A stretch of DNA of 16,509 nt from Flavobacterium psychrophilum (GTDB lineage Bacteria; Bacteroidota; Bacteroidia; Flavobacteriales; Flavobacteriaceae). The stretch lies in contig CAMBHH010000067.1 in assembly GCA_945866505.1 (NCBI GenBank), positions 1 to 16,509 on the forward strand, given 5' to 3'. The first letter of the stretch is position 1. Every line of letters starts with the position of its first letter. The position numbers were made by a program, and so were the translations under genes. The notes below the pieces were generated by a model that saw only the letters and a list, made by a program, of their open reading frames with translations, was not told the DNA's origin and did not search any database. This document shows positions 13,940 through 16,509 of this stretch, piece after piece.

Positions 13940-14750
13940 TTTTAGGTTTTACCATCTTTTTATATAACGGAATAAAGTAAGTAACGGTATAGTTTAATCC
14001 AGCCCCAAAATTTCCATCATAGGTTCTGTTGAAGCCTGGAATATATAAGTTTTCAAAGTTGTCACTGGGTTGCTTGTCAAAAACTAAGGTGTTCATTCGA
14101 AGACTGAAACCTAAAAATATATTGTTATACACTTTTACTTTTATTCCTGCCACTACCTCAATCCAGCCTGCGGTTAAGCCATTAAAAGTTTCTCCAGAAA
14201 CTTTAGGAGGCACTTCGCCCCAATACGGATTTGAATTGTATATTTTGTAACTGTTTAATTCCTGATTGAAAGTGCTAAAACCAGCACGCAAACCAATGGA
14301 AATAATATTTTCCATATCCAGCCAGTTTTTGTATGCATTATAATCAAACCCCACTTTTATGTATGTTCCTTTAGTGGTGGAATTCAATCGGTCATCTTCG
14401 GTTGTTTTGTTTTCGCTTCCTAGTTCTGCAGCTACATAATAATTTTTCGTTAAACGGTAATCGCCCACTAATTCGATTCCTTTATAATTAGAATCATATA
14501 GGCCACGGGTCAATTTATACAAATCAAGTCCCACTCGAACGCCATATCGGTCTTTTTTTACGGCTGCAATAGTGTCAGTTTTCTTAGCTGTCGCTGTTGT
14601 AGTATTAGCCTGTTTTGGAGATTCAGGAACTTTGGCCTCAGAATTCTTTTTTTCTGAAAGGGTTTTGGTCAAATTAGTTTCTTGTGCCTGAGTTAATAGC
14701 GTTAACAGCAGAAAACAAAAACTAAAAATATACTTTAATATGTGTTTCAT
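13923..14750 (-). CDS. DUF6048 family outer-membrane beta-barrel-like protein
   Basis: This 275-residue exported protein has a signal peptide (1-23, ending TQAQ), a low-complexity linker rich in T, K and A (about 24-66), then a domain of alternating amphipathic strands (YGVRVGLDLYKL, GIELVGDYRL, YVAAELGSE, IKVGFDYNAY, IVEVVAGIKVKV-like) ending in aromatic-rich strands, typical of outer-membrane barrels. It matches DUF6048, a Bacteroidota family of unknown function. It overlaps the DUF6452 gene by 29 bases, which fixes ATG 14750 and suggests coupled translation. The last residues KKEITN come from heptad repeat sequence. Confidence 0.8.
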   Translation of the reverse strand: MKHILKYIFSFCFLLLTLLTQAQETNLTKTLSEKKNSEAKVPESPKQANTTTATAKKTDTIAAVKKDRYGVRVGLDLYKLTRGLYDSNYKGIELVGDYRLTKNYYVAAELGSENKTTEDDRLNSTTKGTYIKVGFDYNAYKNWLDMENIISIGLRAGFSTFNQELNSYKIYNSNPYWGEVPPKVSGETFNGLTAGWIEVVAGIKVKVYNNIFLGFSLRMNTLVFDKQPSDNFENLYIPGFNRTYDGNFGAGLNYTVTYFIPLYKKMVKPKKEITN

Positions 14751-15261
14751 TTTCGTTGTCTATGTTGCTTTTTTGGATAAAAATAGCTTTCATCCATTTT
14801 TCTTTGATAGCTGGAACTGAGGTATGAACAAAAGGATTGCTTGTTTCAAAAGTAAAAAGTGTTTTAAAACCGCAAGCTCGCGATACAAAAACATCATTTC
14901 TACTGTAATTGAAAGTGATTGCATCGATGTCTATCAATGCAGGATTTGAATTGCCTGCATTGAGAATAAAATTGTATTTAGTTGAATTTGCATCCGTCTT
15001 TAATGGAATTGAAATGGTACTCCCATTCGCTAAGTATTGTGCGTCTCCCGTTGCGCCAGGAACAAATACAATACCGTTGGTCATTCCTTCACCAATAACT
15101 TTCAAATTCGTCACATTCTTTTTTACGGTTGGATTAGTAACATTGTAAAAGTCAATAACCAAACGTGGCGTAGTGGGCGTATTGGCATCGCAAATATCGT
15201 CTTTCTCACAGCTAGAAGAAGCGAATATTATAAGTATCAAAAAAGCAACTATTTTTTTCAT
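14722..15261 (-). CDS. DUF6452 family lipoprotein
   Basis: This 179-residue predicted lipoprotein has signal sequence MKKIVAFLILIIFASSSC with lipidated C18. The mature protein opens with KDDICDANTPTTPRLVIDFYN, a conserved stretch with a second cysteine, and includes a further cysteine in RACGFK that could pair with it. It matches DUF6452 (Flavobacteriaceae, function unknown). It is followed by DUF6048 with a 29-base overlap and preceded by rlmD. I infer that the two proteins act together at the outer membrane because of this coupling; the family context in other genomes is recalled, not checked. Confidence 0.82.
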   Translation of the reverse strand: MKKIVAFLILIIFASSSCEKDDICDANTPTTPRLVIDFYNVTNPTVKKNVTNLKVIGEGMTNGIVFVPGATGDAQYLANGSTISIPLKTDANSTKYNFILNAGNSNPALIDIDAITFNYSRNDVFVSRACGFKTLFTFETSNPFVHTSVPAIKEKWMKAIFIQKSNIDNENETHIKVYF

Positions 15262-15274
15262 AAGTTTCTTTAAA

Positions 15275-15337
15275 CTTCAATGGCAATTTCAACTAAATAT
15301 CAATTTCAATTTCAATGGCAAAAATCAATTTCAATGG
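15275..15337. repeat. AT-rich hexamer-like repeat (caattt/caatgg)
   Basis: Three copies of ttcaatgg (about 15275, 15311 and 15330) and several caattt units lie between the DUF6452 start and the heptads of tract G. The period is mostly 6 bp, unlike the neighbouring heptads. Confidence 0.65.
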
Positions 15338-15341
15338 TTAC

Positions 15342-15408
15342 CTGCATTCTGCAACCTGCCACAGGCAATAATAAATCTGAAATCTGCAATCTAAAATCTA
15401 AAATTATT
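15342..15408. repeat. Heptad tract G downstream of rlmD
   Basis: Four units of ctgcatt type (15342-15369), then five units of aatctga type (15374-15408). The final unit contains the rlmD stop codon (15404-15406). With the preceding hexamers, repeats occupy almost the whole 142-bp gap between rlmD and DUF6452. Confidence 0.82.
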
Positions 15409-16509
15409 TCTTCTCCAAAAGTACAACATTTTCTACATGATGCGTTTGTGGAAACATGTCTACTGGTCTTACACGAGTAACTTTGTATTTTTCGTCCATC
15501 AAAGCCAAATCTCGAGCTTGCGTCGCCGAGTTGCAACTTACGTACACAATTTTTGAGGGTTCAATTTTCATAATTTGTTCAATGACAGCTGCGTGCATTC
15601 CATCTCTCGGTGGATCCGTAATAATTACGTCTGGTTTTCCGTGTTGTGCAATAAAACTTTCGTTGAAAACCACTTTCATGTCACCTACATAAAACTCACA
15701 GTTCTTAATTTTGTTGCGTTCTGCATTGGCTTTAGCATCAGTAATTGCTTCGGGAACGCTTTCTACACCAATTACTTTTTTGGCATTTTTTGACACAAAT
15801 TGGGCAATAGTTCCCGTTCCTGTATATAAATCATAAACAATTTCGTTGCCAGAAAGTCCAGCAAAATCGCGAGTAATTTTATACAACTCGAAGGCTTGGT
15901 CTGAATTAGTTTGGTAAAAAGATTTGGCGTTAATACTAAATTTCAAGCCTTCCATTTCTTCCAAAATGTAATCTCTTCCTTTGTAAAGTTTGATGTTTTG
16001 GTCGTATAAAGTATCGTTTGCTTTATTATTGACCACATATTGCAGCGAAGTAATTTGCGGGAATTTCTCGTAAATATGGTCTAAAATTAATTCTCTACTG
16101 GCGTTGTCATTTTCGAAAAACTGAATCAAAACCATAATTTCTCCTGTCGAAGCCGTACGCATCATCAAAGTTCTAAGCAAACCTTCGTGATTTCTTGGAT
16201 TGAAAAAACTGAGATTATTTTCATTGGCGAAAGCCCGAATTTCATTGCGAATGGCATTTGATGGATCTTCTTGCAAATGACATTTATTAATGTCCAAAAT
16301 TTTATCCCACATTTTCGGAATATGGAAACCCAACGCATTTCTGTTGCCCAAGTCTTCGGAGCTGTCGATTTCTTTTTCGGTTAGCCAACGGCTGTTCGAA
16401 AACGAAAATTCCATTTTATTTCTGTAAAAAAATTGTTTTTCCGAACCCAAAATCGGTTCAAATTCGGGAAGTTCTATTTTTCCAATGCGTTGCAAATGAT
16501 TTTTGACCT
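15404..16509 (-). CDS. rlmD: 23S rRNA (uracil-1939-C5)-methyltransferase RlmD (5' end outside window)
   Basis: This is the C-terminal part of RlmD, which methylates U1939 of 23S rRNA at C5 through a covalent cysteine adduct. The frame is open to the right edge: an in-frame TTG at 16495 is an internal leucine, preceded by VKNH as in full-length proteins (about 470 residues), so about 100 residues including the TRAM domain are missing. Visible motifs: FxQxN-like SFYQTNSDQAFEL, motif I DLYTGTGTIAQF, DPPRDGMH, and catalytic cysteine in VYVSCNSATQARDL. No FeS cysteine cluster is seen in this part. Its stop codon lies in a heptad unit. It heads the DUF6452-DUF6048 cluster. Confidence 0.93.
   Translation of the reverse strand, partial: VKNHLQRIGKIELPEFEPILGSEKQFFYRNKMEFSFSNSRWLTEKEIDSSEDLGNRNALGFHIPKMWDKILDINKCHLQEDPSNAIRNEIRAFANENNLSFFNPRNHEGLLRTLMMRTASTGEIMVLIQFFENDNASRELILDHIYEKFPQITSLQYVVNNKANDTLYDQNIKLYKGRDYILEEMEGLKFSINAKSFYQTNSDQAFELYKITRDFAGLSGNEIVYDLYTGTGTIAQFVSKNAKKVIGVESVPEAITDAKANAERNKIKNCEFYVGDMKVVFNESFIAQHGKPDVIITDPPRDGMHAAVIEQIMKIEPSKIVYVSCNSATQARDLALMDEKYKVTRVRPVDMFPQTHHVENVVLLEKK

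Noticed and set aside
1..16509. tRNA, rRNA, IS elements or phage genes
   Set aside because: I looked in all gaps, none of which exceeds about 145 bp, and saw no cloverleaf, terminal inverted repeat with transposase, or integrase.

Overview
The window looks like a housekeeping stretch of a low-GC Bacteroidota chromosome, most likely Flavobacterium or a close relative. Evidence: AT-rich DNA, no clear Shine-Dalgarno sites, Bacteroidota-type -7 promoter elements (TAnnTTTG), and gene families typical of Flavobacteriaceae (DUF6048, DUF6452, DUF6095, DUF1572, stand-alone RlmL-like methyltransferase). I see no rRNA, tRNA, CRISPR array, phage module or IS element, and no gene-free gap longer than about 145 bp.

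Layout from left to right. The 3' part of a topoisomerase IV/gyrase A subunit gene (+) enters from the left edge and converges on a minus-strand pair: a cNMP/CBS/DUF294 nucleotidyltransferase-like sensor and a DEDDh exonuclease that abut with no gap. A terminator separates this pair from an upstream minus-strand run: DUF1016 nuclease, murQ, DUF6095 membrane protein, pentapeptide-repeat protein, DUF1572 (DinB-like), lipoprotein, terC. Next upstream are a lipoprotein and a DUF433 antitoxin-like gene with its own -7 element. Then comes a minus run of SAM methyltransferase, ZIP metal transporter and SGNH esterase. The methyltransferase is divergent from a plus-strand RlmL-like rRNA methyltransferase, and the two share a compact back-to-back promoter. 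A small membrane protein follows rlmL, then the minus-strand cluster rlmD, DUF6452 lipoprotein, DUF6048 protein. rlmD runs off the right edge.

The gene content is ordinary, but two structural signals are not. First, at least seven loci carry degenerate direct repeats with a strict 7-bp period, each with its own motif. They sit in short intergenic gaps and run into stop codons or even coding sequence: the last ten MurQ residues and the N-terminus of the methyltransferase are heptad-encoded. Two tracts form inverted partners around rlmL with a 17-bp exact match, and two others share a central CTGAAAAC core between oppositely composed halves. Second, the DUF1016 nuclease gene contains two near-identical perfect palindromes (13-bp and 12-bp arms around one base), exactly 54 bp (18 codons) apart, each encoding a QT(L/V)S peptide. 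They sit in what seems to be an expanded linker of the protein.

Functionally the window mixes DNA topology, rRNA modification (RlmD, RlmL), cell-wall recycling (MurQ), metal transport (TerC, ZIP) and envelope proteins. Most family calls rest on recognised motifs; none was checked by database search.
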